Of a stretch of DNA of 64,000 bases, positions 15,345 to 24,023 are shown piece by piece; position 1 is the stretch's first letter; each line of letters opens with the position of its first letter. The notes under the pieces were generated by a model that searched no databases, had not been told where the DNA came from, and was given only the letters and a program-made list of their open reading frames with translations. The DNA is from Actinotalea solisilvae. Its GTDB lineage: Bacteria; Actinomycetota; Actinomycetes; Actinomycetales; Cellulomonadaceae. The position numbers and the translations under genes were made by a program. Location of the stretch: contig NZ_JADDKQ010000015.1 of NCBI RefSeq assembly GCF_016464425.1, forward strand, positions 1 through 64,000. Reading direction: 5' to 3'.

Positions 15345-16904
15345 ATGCCCCGCCGTCGCCTCGCCGCCCTCGCCGGGCTCCTCGCGGCGGCCCTGACGCT
15401 CGGGGTCGCGCAGCTGGTCGCGGCCGTGCTGCCGAGCGGCTCGTCGCCGCTCTCGGCGGTGGGCGACGCGTTCATCGACGTGACGCCCGCCTGGCTCAAG
15501 GACCTCGCGATCGACGTCTTCGGCACGGCCGACAAGACGGCGCTGCTCGTCGGCATGGTGCTCGTGCTCGCGGTGCTCGCCGCGGGCGCCGGCGTCCTCG
15601 CCGTGCGCTCCCCGGGCCTCGCGACCGGCGTCGTCCTCGCCGTCGGGCTCGCGGCCGGCGTGGTCGCCGCCGCACGGCCGGGCAACGGACCCGCCGCCGC
15701 GCTGCCGAGCCTGGCCGGCGCCGCCGCGGGCGCCGTCGCACTGCGCGCGCTCGTGCGCCGCCTCGGACCGGACGGCGCCCCCGGGTCCGCGCCGGCCGAC
15801 CGCGACCACGGGCCTGCGGGCGGTGCCGTGCCCCGGCCCGACCGGCGCGGCTTCCTCGTCGGCGCGGCCGGCGTCGCCGTCGTCGCCGCGCTCACGGCGG
15901 CCGCGGGCGGCGTCGTCGGCTCGGCGGCCCGCGTCGCGACCGCGGCGCGCGACCGGCTGCGGCTGCCCTCCCCCGCGCGCCCGGCGCCGCCCGTGCCCTC
16001 GGGCGCCCAGGTGGACGTGCCCGGGGTCGCCGACGTCGTGACGCGCAACGCCGACTTCTACCGGATCGACACCGCCCTTGCCGTCCCGCAGGTCGACCCC
16101 GCGACCTGGCGGCTCCGCGTGCACGGCATGGTCGAGCGCGAGGTGACGATCGACTTCGACGAGCTCCTGGCGGGCGACCTCGTCGAGGCGTGGGTGACGC
16201 TCGCCTGCGTCTCCAACCCCGTGGGCGGCGACCTCGTCGGCAACGCGCGCTGGCTCGGCCTGCCGGTCCGCGAGCTGCTCGCGCGCGCGGGCCCCCTGCC
16301 GGGCGCCGACATGGTGCTCTCGACCAGCGCGGACGGCTTCACGGCGTCCACGCCGCTGCCGGTGCTCACCGACGACCGCGACGCGCTCCTCGCGGTCGGC
16401 ATGAACGGCGAGCCCCTGCCCGCCGCCCACGGCTTCCCGGCGCGCCTCGTGGTGCCCGGCCTGTACGGCTACGTGTCGGCGACCAAGTGGGTCACCGACC
16501 TCGAGGTCACGCGCTTCGCCGACCGGGAGGCGTACTGGACGGTGCGCGGCTGGTCGGCCCGGGGCCCGGTGAAGACGGCGTCGCGGATCGAGGTGCCGCG
16601 CGCCGGGACGAGCCTCCCCGCGGGCGACGTCGTCGTCGCGGGCACGGCCTGGGCCCAGCACCGCGGCGTCACGGGCGTCGAGGTGCAGGTCGACGAGGGG
16701 GCCTGGGAGGCGGCGGACGTCGCGACCGAGATCAGCGTGGACACGTGGCGCCAGTGGTCGTGGACCTGGCGGGCCGAGCCGGGCCGGCACGTCCTGCGCG
16801 TGCGCGCGTCCGACCCGGAGGGTCCGCAGACGGGGGACGTCGCGGACGTCGTGCCCGACGGCGCGACGGGGTGGCACGAGGTCGACGTCGTCGTCGAGGG
16901 CTGA
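15345..16904 (+). CDS. Membrane-anchored molybdopterin-dependent oxidoreductase (sulfite oxidase family)
   Basis: 519 residues. Three or four membrane helices occupy residues ~5-135; a twin-arginine-like PDRRGF (165-170) precedes another hydrophobic segment (171-190). The rest is a sulfite oxidase/YedY-type Moco domain, with the molybdenum ligand probably Cys288 in TLACVSNPVGG, then a C-terminal dimerisation-like immunoglobulin domain (about 410-519, TAWAQHRGVTGVEVQVDEG). Catalytic domain is likely outside the membrane. Substrate unknown. No ribosome binding site; CAGGCT lies 6 nt before the ATG, suggesting a leaderless mRNA. Confidence 0.88.
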   Translation: MPRRRLAALAGLLAAALTLGVAQLVAAVLPSGSSPLSAVGDAFIDVTPAWLKDLAIDVFGTADKTALLVGMVLVLAVLAAGAGVLAVRSPGLATGVVLAVGLAAGVVAAARPGNGPAAALPSLAGAAAGAVALRALVRRLGPDGAPGSAPADRDHGPAGGAVPRPDRRGFLVGAAGVAVVAALTAAAGGVVGSAARVATAARDRLRLPSPARPAPPVPSGAQVDVPGVADVVTRNADFYRIDTALAVPQVDPATWRLRVHGMVEREVTIDFDELLAGDLVEAWVTLACVSNPVGGDLVGNARWLGLPVRELLARAGPLPGADMVLSTSADGFTASTPLPVLTDDRDALLAVGMNGEPLPAAHGFPARLVVPGLYGYVSATKWVTDLEVTRFADREAYWTVRGWSARGPVKTASRIEVPRAGTSLPAGDVVVAGTAWAQHRGVTGVEVQVDEGAWEAADVATEISVDTWRQWSWTWRAEPGRHVLRVRASDPEGPQTGDVADVVPDGATGWHEVDVVVEG

Positions 16905-16937
16905 TCCGCCGCGCCGCGCGTCCCGTGCGCGCCCCGC

Positions 16938-16993
16938 GTCCGTGCCGTCCCCCGTCCGTGCCGTCCCCGTCCGTGCCGTCCCCCGTTCGTGCG
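16938..16993. repeat. Tandem ~16-bp repeats, intergenic
   Basis: Three head-to-tail copies of GTCCGTGCCGTCCCCC (16938, 16954, 16969; the middle one is 1 bp shorter) and a partial fourth, in the 142-nt gap between the oxidoreductase and the MFS gene. Function unknown; probably replication slippage. Confidence 0.9.
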
Positions 16994-17033
16994 ACGCGCC
17001 CGTCCTGGTCACCGGTTCGTCGACCCCCGGACG

Positions 17034-17039
17034 TAGCAT
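17034..17039 (+). promoter_or_regulatory. Likely -10 element of Atg22-like MFS gene
   Basis: TAGCAT followed after 7 nt by ATG (17047), with no ribosome binding site. This supports a leaderless start at 17047 rather than the in-frame ATG at 17038, which lies inside the element. Confidence 0.5.
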
Positions 17040-17046
17040 GCGCGCC

Positions 17047-18480
17047 ATGGCAGACGACGACGTCGCGACGGCGGCACCCCTGGACGCCCGGACGCGACGC
17101 CGGCGCGTGGTCGCGTGGGCGCTGTGGGACTGGGGCTCGGCCGCGTTCAACGCCGTCATCACGACCTTCGTCTTCACGCGCTGGCTCACGAGCTCGACGT
17201 TCGTGGACCCCGCCGTCGTCGCCGCGGCCGAGGCCGACCCCGACGGCGCCGCGGGGACGGCGCTCGACCGCGTGCTCGCCGAGCACTCGAGCTGGCTCGG
17301 CTGGGGCCTGACGGCCGCGGGCCTCGCGATCGCCCTGCTCGCCCCCGTGCTCGGGGCGCGGGCCGACGACCGCGGACGACGCCGCACGCTGCTGGGCGTC
17401 TACACGGCGATCACGGTCGCGATCAGCGCCGCCATGTTCCTCGTCACGCCCGACCCGGCGAACCTCGAGCAGAACCTTCTGCTCGGGATCTTCCTGCTCG
17501 CGGCCGGCAACATCGTCTTCGAGCTCGCGTCCGTCAACTACAACGCGACCCTCGCGCAGGTGTCGACCCCGCGCGACGTCGGGCGCGTCAGCGGGCTCGG
17601 CTGGGGCGCGGGGTACCTCGGCGGGATCGTGCTCCTGCTCCTCCTCTTCGTGGGCTTCATCAACCCCGACGTCGGCTGGTTCGGCGTCTCGGACGAGAAC
17701 AGCCTCGACATCCGCGCCGCCGTGCTCGTCTCGGCGATCTGGTTCGCGGTCTTCGCGATCCCCGTGCTCGTCGCCGTGCCGGAGGTGCCGCCGTCGCCCG
17801 GTCGCGCGCGCCTGGGCCTCCTCGAGTCGTACGCCCAGCTCGCGCGCGACGTCCGCGGCCTGTGGCGCGAGCGCCGGCCCACGCTGTGGTTCCTGCTCGC
17901 GAGCGCCGTCTTCCGCGACGGGCTCGCGGGCGTGTTCACGTTCGGCGCGGTCATCGCGTCCGGCACCTTCGGGTTCACCGCCGAGGGCGTCATCGTCTTC
18001 GCGATCGCGGCCAACGTCGTCGCCGGGCTCGCGACCCTCCTGGGTGGCTGGCTCGACGACCGCGTCGGGCCCAAGGCGATCATCGTCACCTCGCTCACCG
18101 GCCTGGTCGTCGCCGGCACGGCGGTGTTCGTGCTGCACGACGGCGGCCCGGGCGTGTTCTGGGTGTTCGGCCTCCTGCTGTGCGTCTTCGTCGGGCCGGC
18201 GCAGTCCTCGAGCCGCACGCTCCTCGCGCGCCTCATCCCGCCGGGCCGCGAGAGCGAGATCTTCGGGCTCTACGCCACGACGGGGCGCGCCGCGAGCTTC
18301 CTCGCGCCCCTGGCGTTCTCGACCTTCGTCGCGGTGTCGGGCTCGCAGCACTGGGGCATCGTGGGGATCATCGCGGTCGTGGCCGTGGGCCTCGCGCTCC
18401 TCCTGCCGATCCGCGCCGGCCGGCCGCGCGACGCCGAGGTCGCCCTGGGCGCGCCGGGCTCGCCCGTGCCCGGCCGCTGA
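17047..18480 (+). CDS. MFS transporter, UMF1/Atg22-like
   Basis: 477 residues with about 12 predicted membrane helices. WALWDWGSAAFNAVITTFVF at the N-terminus and the loop GARADDRGRRRTLLGVYT are typical of the unknown major facilitator (UMF1/Atg22-like) family found in many actinobacteria. Later segment SRTLLARLIPPGRESEIFGLYATTGRAASF is also characteristic. Substrate is unknown. An alternative start is the ATG at 17038. The neighbours give no clear pathway link. Confidence 0.87.
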   Translation: MADDDVATAAPLDARTRRRRVVAWALWDWGSAAFNAVITTFVFTRWLTSSTFVDPAVVAAAEADPDGAAGTALDRVLAEHSSWLGWGLTAAGLAIALLAPVLGARADDRGRRRTLLGVYTAITVAISAAMFLVTPDPANLEQNLLLGIFLLAAGNIVFELASVNYNATLAQVSTPRDVGRVSGLGWGAGYLGGIVLLLLLFVGFINPDVGWFGVSDENSLDIRAAVLVSAIWFAVFAIPVLVAVPEVPPSPGRARLGLLESYAQLARDVRGLWRERRPTLWFLLASAVFRDGLAGVFTFGAVIASGTFGFTAEGVIVFAIAANVVAGLATLLGGWLDDRVGPKAIIVTSLTGLVVAGTAVFVLHDGGPGVFWVFGLLLCVFVGPAQSSSRTLLARLIPPGRESEIFGLYATTGRAASFLAPLAFSTFVAVSGSQHWGIVGIIAVVAVGLALLLPIRAGRPRDAEVALGAPGSPVPGR

Positions 18481-18558
18481 CGGAGGGCGCGGGATGACGG
18501 TGCCGGGCCGACGGCGGGGCGGACACTCGTGCGGACGCCCGTGCCGAGGGTGCCGAGC

Positions 18559-19554
18559 GTGACCACGCGCTGGGAGCCCGACGTGCTGGGCGACGACTTC
18601 GAGCGGACGACGCTCGACCTCGGCGGCGCCCCGGACGGTCCCGCGGTCGCGACGCTCGTGCGGCACGTGCCGGACGGGCCGGGCGCCGCGCCGGACCGCG
18701 CACGGCCCGCGCTGCTCTACGTGCACGGGTTCAACGACTACTTCTTCCAGCGCCACCTCGCCGAGCGCGCGACGGAGGAGGGCTACGCCTTCCACGCGCT
18801 GGACCTGCGCCGCTGCGGACGCTCGCTGCGCGAGGGCCAGGTGCCGCACGTCGTCACCGAGCTCACGGAGCACGTGCCCGAGCTCACGGCCGCCGCGCGG
18901 CTCCTCCGCCGCGAGGCGGGCCACGACCGCCTCGTCGTCATGGGCCACTCGACCGGCGGGCTCACGGCGAGCCTGTGGGCGCACAGCCTGCGGCGCACCG
19001 GCGCGCTGGACGCGCTCGTGCTCGACAGCCCGTGGTTCGACCTGCGCGCGCGCTGGTTCCACCGCGTGGTCTCGACGCGCGTGCTCGACGCGGTCGGGCC
19101 GCTCGACCCGTTGCGCGTGGTCGCGAGCGGGGTGTCGGCGTACTCGTACCACCTGCACGTCGACCACGGCGGGCGGTGGGAGTACGACCTCGCGCTCAAG
19201 CCGCCCGACGGCCCGGTGCGCGCCGGCTGGCTGCGCGCGGTGCGCCGCGGCCAGGCGCGCCTGGCGCGCGGCCTGCGCATCGGCGTGCCCGTGCTCGTCG
19301 CGACGTCGGACCGCACGGGGCCGAACAGCCTGGACAACCCCGACCTCGACCGCCAGGACACCGTGCTCGACGTCGAGCAGATCGCGGCGCGCGCTCCCCT
19401 GCTCGGTCCCGACGTGACGCGGCTCGTCGTCGAGGGCGGCGTGCACGACCTCGTGCTCAGCGCGCCGGAGCCGCGCGAGCGCTACCTCGCCGGCACCTTC
19501 GGCTGGCTCGCCGACGCGCTCGCGCCGGACCGGGAGGTCACGGCGCTGCGCTGA
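18559..19554 (+). CDS. Alpha/beta hydrolase (lysophospholipase-like)
   Basis: 331 residues from GTG 18559 (GTG codons at 18529 and 18541 are alternatives). LLYVHGFNDYFFQ (about 53-65) gives the oxyanion-hole region, GHSTGG the nucleophile (Ser131), and GGVHDLVLS near the end the catalytic His. No signal peptide. It resembles serine aminopeptidase S33/monoglyceride lipase-like proteins of actinobacteria. The 3' end overlaps the convergent GDPD-family gene by 17 nt. Physiological substrate is not known; adjacency to a GDPD gene hints at lipid turnover. Confidence 0.83.
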   Translation: MTTRWEPDVLGDDFERTTLDLGGAPDGPAVATLVRHVPDGPGAAPDRARPALLYVHGFNDYFFQRHLAERATEEGYAFHALDLRRCGRSLREGQVPHVVTELTEHVPELTAAARLLRREAGHDRLVVMGHSTGGLTASLWAHSLRRTGALDALVLDSPWFDLRARWFHRVVSTRVLDAVGPLDPLRVVASGVSAYSYHLHVDHGGRWEYDLALKPPDGPVRAGWLRAVRRGQARLARGLRIGVPVLVATSDRTGPNSLDNPDLDRQDTVLDVEQIAARAPLLGPDVTRLVVEGGVHDLVLSAPEPRERYLAGTFGWLADALAPDREVTALR

Positions 19555-20329
19555 GCGCCGCGCGCAGCCCGCCCGGGTCGTCCGTGGTCAGCTCGGGCAC
19601 CCCGAGCGCGAGGCACGCCGCCGCGTCGCCCGCGGCGTTCACCGTCCACACGCGCACGAGCCGCCCGGCCGCGAGCCAGGCCGCCACGCGCTCGGGGCGA
19701 CGCCGGACGACGCCGAGCCCCGGCCCGACGCCGCCCACGATCCCGGCGTCCGCAAGACGCCACGCCTCGGCCACGTCGGCGGCGGAGCCCAGGTCCGGGT
19801 CCGCGCCGGGCGCGTCGTCGAGCAGCACCATGAGGTGCGCGGCCGGCACGCGACGCGCCAGGTGCGCGAGCGCGCCGGGATGGAAGCTCATGAGGCTGAT
19901 CCGCAGGTCGCCGAGCGCCCCCGACGCCGGGTCCCAGCCGAGGGCGTCGAGCTCGGCGAGCACGGCGTCCTCGGCCGCCCAGCCGTAGGGCGCGGGGTGC
20001 TTGAGCTCGATCGCGACGGTGAGCGGCCGGCCCGCGCCGAGCGCGAGGCCGAGCAGCTCGCGCAGCGTGAGCGCCCCGCGCGCGTCGCCGCCCGGGCCGC
20101 GCAGCGCGAGCGCCCGCACCTGGGCCAGAGTCGCCTCGTGCACGGGCCCGCGCCCGTCGGACGTGCGGTCGAGCGTCGCGTCGTGCCAGCACACCGCGAC
20201 GCCGTCCGCGGTGAGCCGCACGTCGCACTCGAGCCCGTCGGCCCCGTCGGCGAGCGCGCGCTCGTAGGCCGCCCGGCTGTGCTCGGGCTCGAGCGCGCTC
20301 GCGCCGCGGTGCGCGACCAGGCGGGTCAC
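19538..20329 (-). CDS. Glycerophosphodiester phosphodiesterase family protein
   Basis: 263 residues, GTG start. N-terminal VAHRGASALEPEHSRAAY and GLECDVRLTADGVAVCWHD carry the GDPD active-site residues (HRG, ExD, H). Expected to hydrolyse glycerophosphodiesters to glycerol-3-phosphate and an alcohol. TIM-barrel sized; no signal peptide, so probably cytoplasmic. Ends in VWTVNAAGDAAACLALGVPELTTDDPG, typical of the family. Converges on the hydrolase gene and lies just downstream of ubiA-like on the same strand. Confidence 0.9.
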   Translation of the reverse strand: MTRLVAHRGASALEPEHSRAAYERALADGADGLECDVRLTADGVAVCWHDATLDRTSDGRGPVHEATLAQVRALALRGPGGDARGALTLRELLGLALGAGRPLTVAIELKHPAPYGWAAEDAVLAELDALGWDPASGALGDLRISLMSFHPGALAHLARRVPAAHLMVLLDDAPGADPDLGSAADVAEAWRLADAGIVGGVGPGLGVVRRRPERVAAWLAAGRLVRVWTVNAAGDAAACLALGVPELTTDDPGGLRAALSAAP

Positions 20330-20334
20330 GCCGT

Positions 20335-20368
20335 CACCCTGCTCACGTCACCACCCTGCTCACGTCAC
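20335..20368. repeat. Two tandem 17-bp repeats across ubiA-like stop
   Basis: CACCCTGCTCACGTCAC occurs twice head to tail (20335-20351 and 20352-20368). The stop codon of the prenyltransferase gene (20360-20362) lies in the second copy. Confidence 0.9.
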
Positions 20369-21235
20369 CACCATCCGCGACCCGGCCGCGAGGAGCAGCC
20401 CGACGCACAGGGCGGCGACCGCCATCGTGAGCCGGAACGGCAGCCGGCTGGTCGGTCGCGTCGCACCGAGCGCCCCCGCGGTGACGGCCAGCACGACGGC
20501 GGTGCCGGCGGCGACCAGCGGCGCGGGCGAGCGCTGCCCGGGCGCGAGCACCACGACGAGGACCGCGGCCACGAGGAGCGCGGGCGCGAGCACGCTCGAC
20601 GCACGCCGGCCGAGCCGGTGCGGCAGGCCGCGGACGCCGGTCGCGGCGTCGTCGTCGAGGTCGGGCAGCACGTTCGCCACGTGCGCGCCCGCGCCGAGCA
20701 GCCCGCCCGTGACGACCGCCCACCACGCGGGCCGCGCGCCCGGCTGGACCGTCACGAGGAACACCGGCAGCAGCGCGAAGGACACGGTGTAGGGCACGAA
20801 CGACCAGGCGGTGCGCTTGAGCGGGTGGTTGTAGCTCCACCCGCTCGCGACGGCGACCACGTGCACGAGGCCGGGCAGGACGCCGGTCGCGAACGAGAGC
20901 GCCGCGCACGCGAGCGCCGCGAGGAGCGCGGCGCGGCGCAGGGTCCGCGCGGTGACGAGGCCCTGGACGACCGGCTTCGACGTCCGCCCGACCGCGACGT
21001 CGCGGTCCGCGTCGAGCCAGTCGTTGGACCAGCCGATGCTCAGCTGGCCCGCGAGGACGGCGGCCGCCGCGAGCGCCGCGCGCGCGGGCGACGCCCCGGC
21101 GCCTGCGGCGAGGGTCGCCGCGATGGCCGTGACGACCACGGTCGGGGCGGGGTGCGAGGCCCGCACGAGGCCCTCGACGCGCCGGGCGACGCCGACGGCC
21201 GCGGGGGCGGTCGCCTCACGCGCGGCGTCGGTCAC
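20360..21235 (-). CDS. UbiA-family prenyltransferase
   Basis: 291 residues, about eight or nine membrane helices. SNDWLDADRDV (near 70-80) is the first Asp-rich NDxxDxxxD motif and LPDLDDD the second, both binding prenyl diphosphate through Mg2+. The family transfers prenyl chains to aromatic acceptors. GTG start at 21235. Divergent from a type III polyketide synthase with a 91-nt gap, so a polyketide phenol or quinone made by that enzyme is a plausible acceptor. A menaquinone role (MenA) is possible but no men genes are present here. Confidence 0.87.
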   Translation of the reverse strand: MTDAAREATAPAAVGVARRVEGLVRASHPAPTVVVTAIAATLAAGAGASPARAALAAAAVLAGQLSIGWSNDWLDADRDVAVGRTSKPVVQGLVTARTLRRAALLAALACAALSFATGVLPGLVHVVAVASGWSYNHPLKRTAWSFVPYTVSFALLPVFLVTVQPGARPAWWAVVTGGLLGAGAHVANVLPDLDDDAATGVRGLPHRLGRRASSVLAPALLVAAVLVVVLAPGQRSPAPLVAAGTAVVLAVTAGALGATRPTSRLPFRLTMAVAALCVGLLLAAGSRMVVT

Positions 21236-21326
21236 GCGGTCCTCCGGGGGTCGGGGCGGTCGGCCCGACGCTAGCGCGTGCCTCCTCGCAGCGACGCGGC
21301 GACCGTGCCATGACACGATGCAGCGC

Positions 21327-22403
21327 ATGTCGCGCGTGCTCGCCGTCGCACCGGCCCTTCCCGCGCACGCGTACCGGCAGGAGGAGATCACCGCCGTCAT
21401 CGGCCCGCTGCTCGCGGGCCCTGCGGCCCAGGGTCGCCTGCGCGCGCTGCACCGCAGCGCGGCCGTCCGCACGCGGCACCTCGCGCTGCCGCTCGAGGAG
21501 TACGCCGGCCTCACCAACTTCGGCACGGCCAACGACCACTTCCTGCGGATCGGCGCCGACCTGGCCGAGCGGGCCGCGCGGGACGCGCTGGACGCCGCGG
21601 GCCTCGCCCCGCGGGACGTCGACGTCGTCGTCCTCACCTCGGTCACCGGGATCGGCGCGCCGTCGCTCGACGCGCTCCTCGTGCCGCGCCTCGGCCTGCG
21701 CGACGACGTCCGGCGCGTGCCGTCGTTCGGCTGGGGGTGCGCGGGGGGCGCCGCGGGCCTCGCGACCGTGGACGACCTGCTCGCGGGCCGCCCCACGGGC
21801 GTCGCGCTGCTCGTGGCGGTCGAGCTGTGCTCCCTCACGGTGCAGCACGGCGACGACTCGGTCGCGAACCTCGTCTCGAGCGGCCTGTTCGGGGACGGCG
21901 CGGCCGCGGTCGTCGTCGTCGGCGACCGGCACCCCGCGGCCGGGACCGCCGCCCGGGGCCTGCCCGCGGTGACGGGGAGCCGCAGCCGCATCGTCGGCGG
22001 GACGGCCGACCACCTGGGCTGGCGGATCGGCTCCGGCGGGTTCCGGATCGTGCTGGCCGCGGGCCTGCCCGAGGTGCTGCGCGCGGGCCTGGCCGACGAC
22101 GTCGGCGCGCTGCTCGAGGAGCGCGACCTCAAGGTCCGGGACGTGTCCACCTGGGTGGTCCACGCGGGCGGGCCGCGCATCCTCGACGCGGTCCGCGACG
22201 CGCTCGACCTCGACGACGCGGCCCTGGCCGTGAGCCGGAGCAGCCTCGCCGACGTCGGCAACCTGTCGTCGGCGAGCGTGCTGCACGTGCTCGCGCGCAC
22301 GCTCGAGGACCCGCCCGCGCCCGGCTCGACCGGCGTCCTCATGGCCTTCGGCCCCGGCGTCGGCGCCGAGTACGTCCTGCTCCAGTGGCCGGAGGCCGCA
22401 TGA
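21327..22403 (+). CDS. Type III polyketide synthase (chalcone/alkylresorcinol synthase-like)
   Basis: 358 residues, thiolase-fold homodimer family. Catalytic triad is visible: Cys138 in SFGWGCAGG, His279 in VVHAGG and Asn312 in VGNLSSASV. It extends a starter CoA with malonyl-CoA and cyclises the product. Genes downstream (ICMT-type methyltransferase, FAD oxidoreductase) match phenolic-lipid operons such as Streptomyces griseus srsABC. Start ATG 21327 with CACGAT 7 nt before; the in-frame ATG at 21318 is an alternative. Stop overlaps the next start (ATGA). Confidence 0.92.
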   Translation: MSRVLAVAPALPAHAYRQEEITAVIGPLLAGPAAQGRLRALHRSAAVRTRHLALPLEEYAGLTNFGTANDHFLRIGADLAERAARDALDAAGLAPRDVDVVVLTSVTGIGAPSLDALLVPRLGLRDDVRRVPSFGWGCAGGAAGLATVDDLLAGRPTGVALLVAVELCSLTVQHGDDSVANLVSSGLFGDGAAAVVVVGDRHPAAGTAARGLPAVTGSRSRIVGGTADHLGWRIGSGGFRIVLAAGLPEVLRAGLADDVGALLEERDLKVRDVSTWVVHAGGPRILDAVRDALDLDDAALAVSRSSLADVGNLSSASVLHVLARTLEDPPAPGSTGVLMAFGPGVGAEYVLLQWPEAA

Positions 22404-22930
22404 GACTCCTGTTCGACCTCGTCGTCGCGGCGACCGCGCTCGAGCGGCTCGCCGAGCTCGTCGTGTCCGCGCGCAACGCCCGGTGGTCCTTCGCGCGGGG
22501 AGGGGTGGAGAGCGGCCGCGGCCACTTCCCGCCCATGGTCGCGCTGCACACGGGGCTGCTCGTGGCGTGCGTCGTCGAGGTGCACGCACTCGACCGGCCC
22601 TTCGTGCCCGCGCTCGGGTGGGCGGCGCTGGCCGCCGTCGTCGCGAGCCAGGCGCTGCGGTGGTGGTGCATCACGACGCTCGGCCCGCGCTGGAACACGC
22701 GCGTCATCGTGGTCCCCGGCCTCGCCCCCGTCACGAGCGGCCCCTACCGCGTGCTGCGTCACCCCAACTACGTCGCCGTCGTGGTCGAGGGGATCGCGCT
22801 CCCCCTCGTGCACACCGCCTGGGTCACGGCGCTCGCCTTCACGGTCCTCAACGCCGTCCTGCTCCTCGGCTTCCGCATCCCGGCCGAGGAGCGCGCGCTC
22901 GCCCTGCTGCCCGCACCCGGGCGCTCCTGA
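22400..22930 (+). CDS. Isoprenylcysteine carboxyl methyltransferase-family protein
   Basis: 176 residues, four to five membrane helices. SGPYRVLRHPNYVAVVVEG is the ICMT-family signature for S-adenosylmethionine binding. In bacteria such genes often sit behind type III polyketide synthases, where they methylate a phenolic hydroxyl or other group of the lipid product (as SrsB does). ATG overlaps the synthase stop, with GGAGG upstream. Prenylated proteins are not expected as substrates here. Confidence 0.88.
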   Translation: MRLLFDLVVAATALERLAELVVSARNARWSFARGGVESGRGHFPPMVALHTGLLVACVVEVHALDRPFVPALGWAALAAVVASQALRWWCITTLGPRWNTRVIVVPGLAPVTSGPYRVLRHPNYVAVVVEGIALPLVHTAWVTALAFTVLNAVLLLGFRIPAEERALALLPAPGRS

Positions 22931-22934
22931 CGCC

Positions 22935-23987
22935 ATGACCGCCGACCCGACGGCCCACGGCACGACGACCACCGACGTGCTCGTGGCCGGCGGCGGTCCC
23001 GTGGGCCTCGCGGCCGCGGTCGAGGCGCGCCTCGCGGGGCACGACGTCGTCGTCGTCGAGCCCCGCGCGGGGGCCATCGACAAGGCGTGCGGCGAGGGAC
23101 TCATGCCCGGCACCCTGCGCGCCCTGGCGCGGCTCGGCGTCGACCCCGACGGGCACCCGCTGCGCGGCATCTCCTACCGCGCGCCCGGGCGCCACGTCGA
23201 CCACCCCTTCCGCTCCGGGCCCGGCCGCGGCGTCCGGCGCACGACGCTGCACGCCGCGCTCGCCGCCCGCGCCGCCGAGCTCGGGGTGCGCGTCCTCGCC
23301 CGCCGCGTCACCGACGTCGACCAGGACGCGGACGGCGTGCGCGCGGCCGGCGTCGAGGCGCGCTGGCTGCTCGCGTGCGACGGGCTCCACTCGACCGTGC
23401 GGCGCGTCACCGGCCTCGACGCCGACGAGCGGCCCGCGGGCCCGCGGCGCCGGTTCGGACTTCGTCGGCACGTCCGCACCGCGCCCTGGACGGACCTCGT
23501 CGAGGTGCACTGGGCGCCCGCAGCCGAGGCCTACGTGACGCCCGTGGGCGACGACCTCGTCGGGATCGCCCTGCTCGGCCCGCCCGGCATGGCCTTCGAC
23601 GACGTGCTCGCGGGCTTCCCGGAGCTCGTCGAGCGGATCGCCGGGGCCGAGCCCGCGGGGGCGGTGCGCGGCGCGGGCCCCCTGCGCCAGCGGGCCGTGC
23701 GGCGCACCGCGGGCCGCGTGCGGCTCGTCGGGGACGCCTCGGGGTACGTGGACGCGCTCACGGGCGAGGGCCTGCGCGTCGGCCTGGCGCAGGCCCGCGC
23801 CGCCGTCCTCACGCTCGACGACCCACGGGCGTACGAGCGCGCGTGGGTCGAGGCGACGCGGGACTACCGCATCCTCACGGGCGGCCTCGTCGCCTGGGCG
23901 ACGTCGCCCCTGCGCCGCGGCATCGTCCCCGTCGCCGCCGGCATCCCGCCGCTGTTCGGCGCGATCGTCGAGCGCCTCGCGCGCTGA
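22935..23987 (+). CDS. FAD-dependent oxidoreductase/monooxygenase
   Basis: 350 residues. VLVAGGGPVGLAAAVEARLAG is the N-terminal FAD dinucleotide motif; DKACGEGLMPGTL and LVGDASGYVDALTGEGL are hallmarks of the geranylgeranyl-reductase/aromatic-hydroxylase group. In phenolic-lipid clusters the comparable protein (SrsC) hydroxylates the ring to a hydroquinone. Starts 4 nt after the methyltransferase gene; last gene of the three-gene operon. The sequence does not separate hydroxylase from reductase activity. Confidence 0.87.
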   Translation: MTADPTAHGTTTTDVLVAGGGPVGLAAAVEARLAGHDVVVVEPRAGAIDKACGEGLMPGTLRALARLGVDPDGHPLRGISYRAPGRHVDHPFRSGPGRGVRRTTLHAALAARAAELGVRVLARRVTDVDQDADGVRAAGVEARWLLACDGLHSTVRRVTGLDADERPAGPRRRFGLRRHVRTAPWTDLVEVHWAPAAEAYVTPVGDDLVGIALLGPPGMAFDDVLAGFPELVERIAGAEPAGAVRGAGPLRQRAVRRTAGRVRLVGDASGYVDALTGEGLRVGLAQARAAVLTLDDPRAYERAWVEATRDYRILTGGLVAWATSPLRRGIVPVAAGIPPLFGAIVERLAR

Positions 23988-24023
23988 GCCCGCTCTCCCG
24001 GAGCCCGCACGCCCGCCCGCCGC

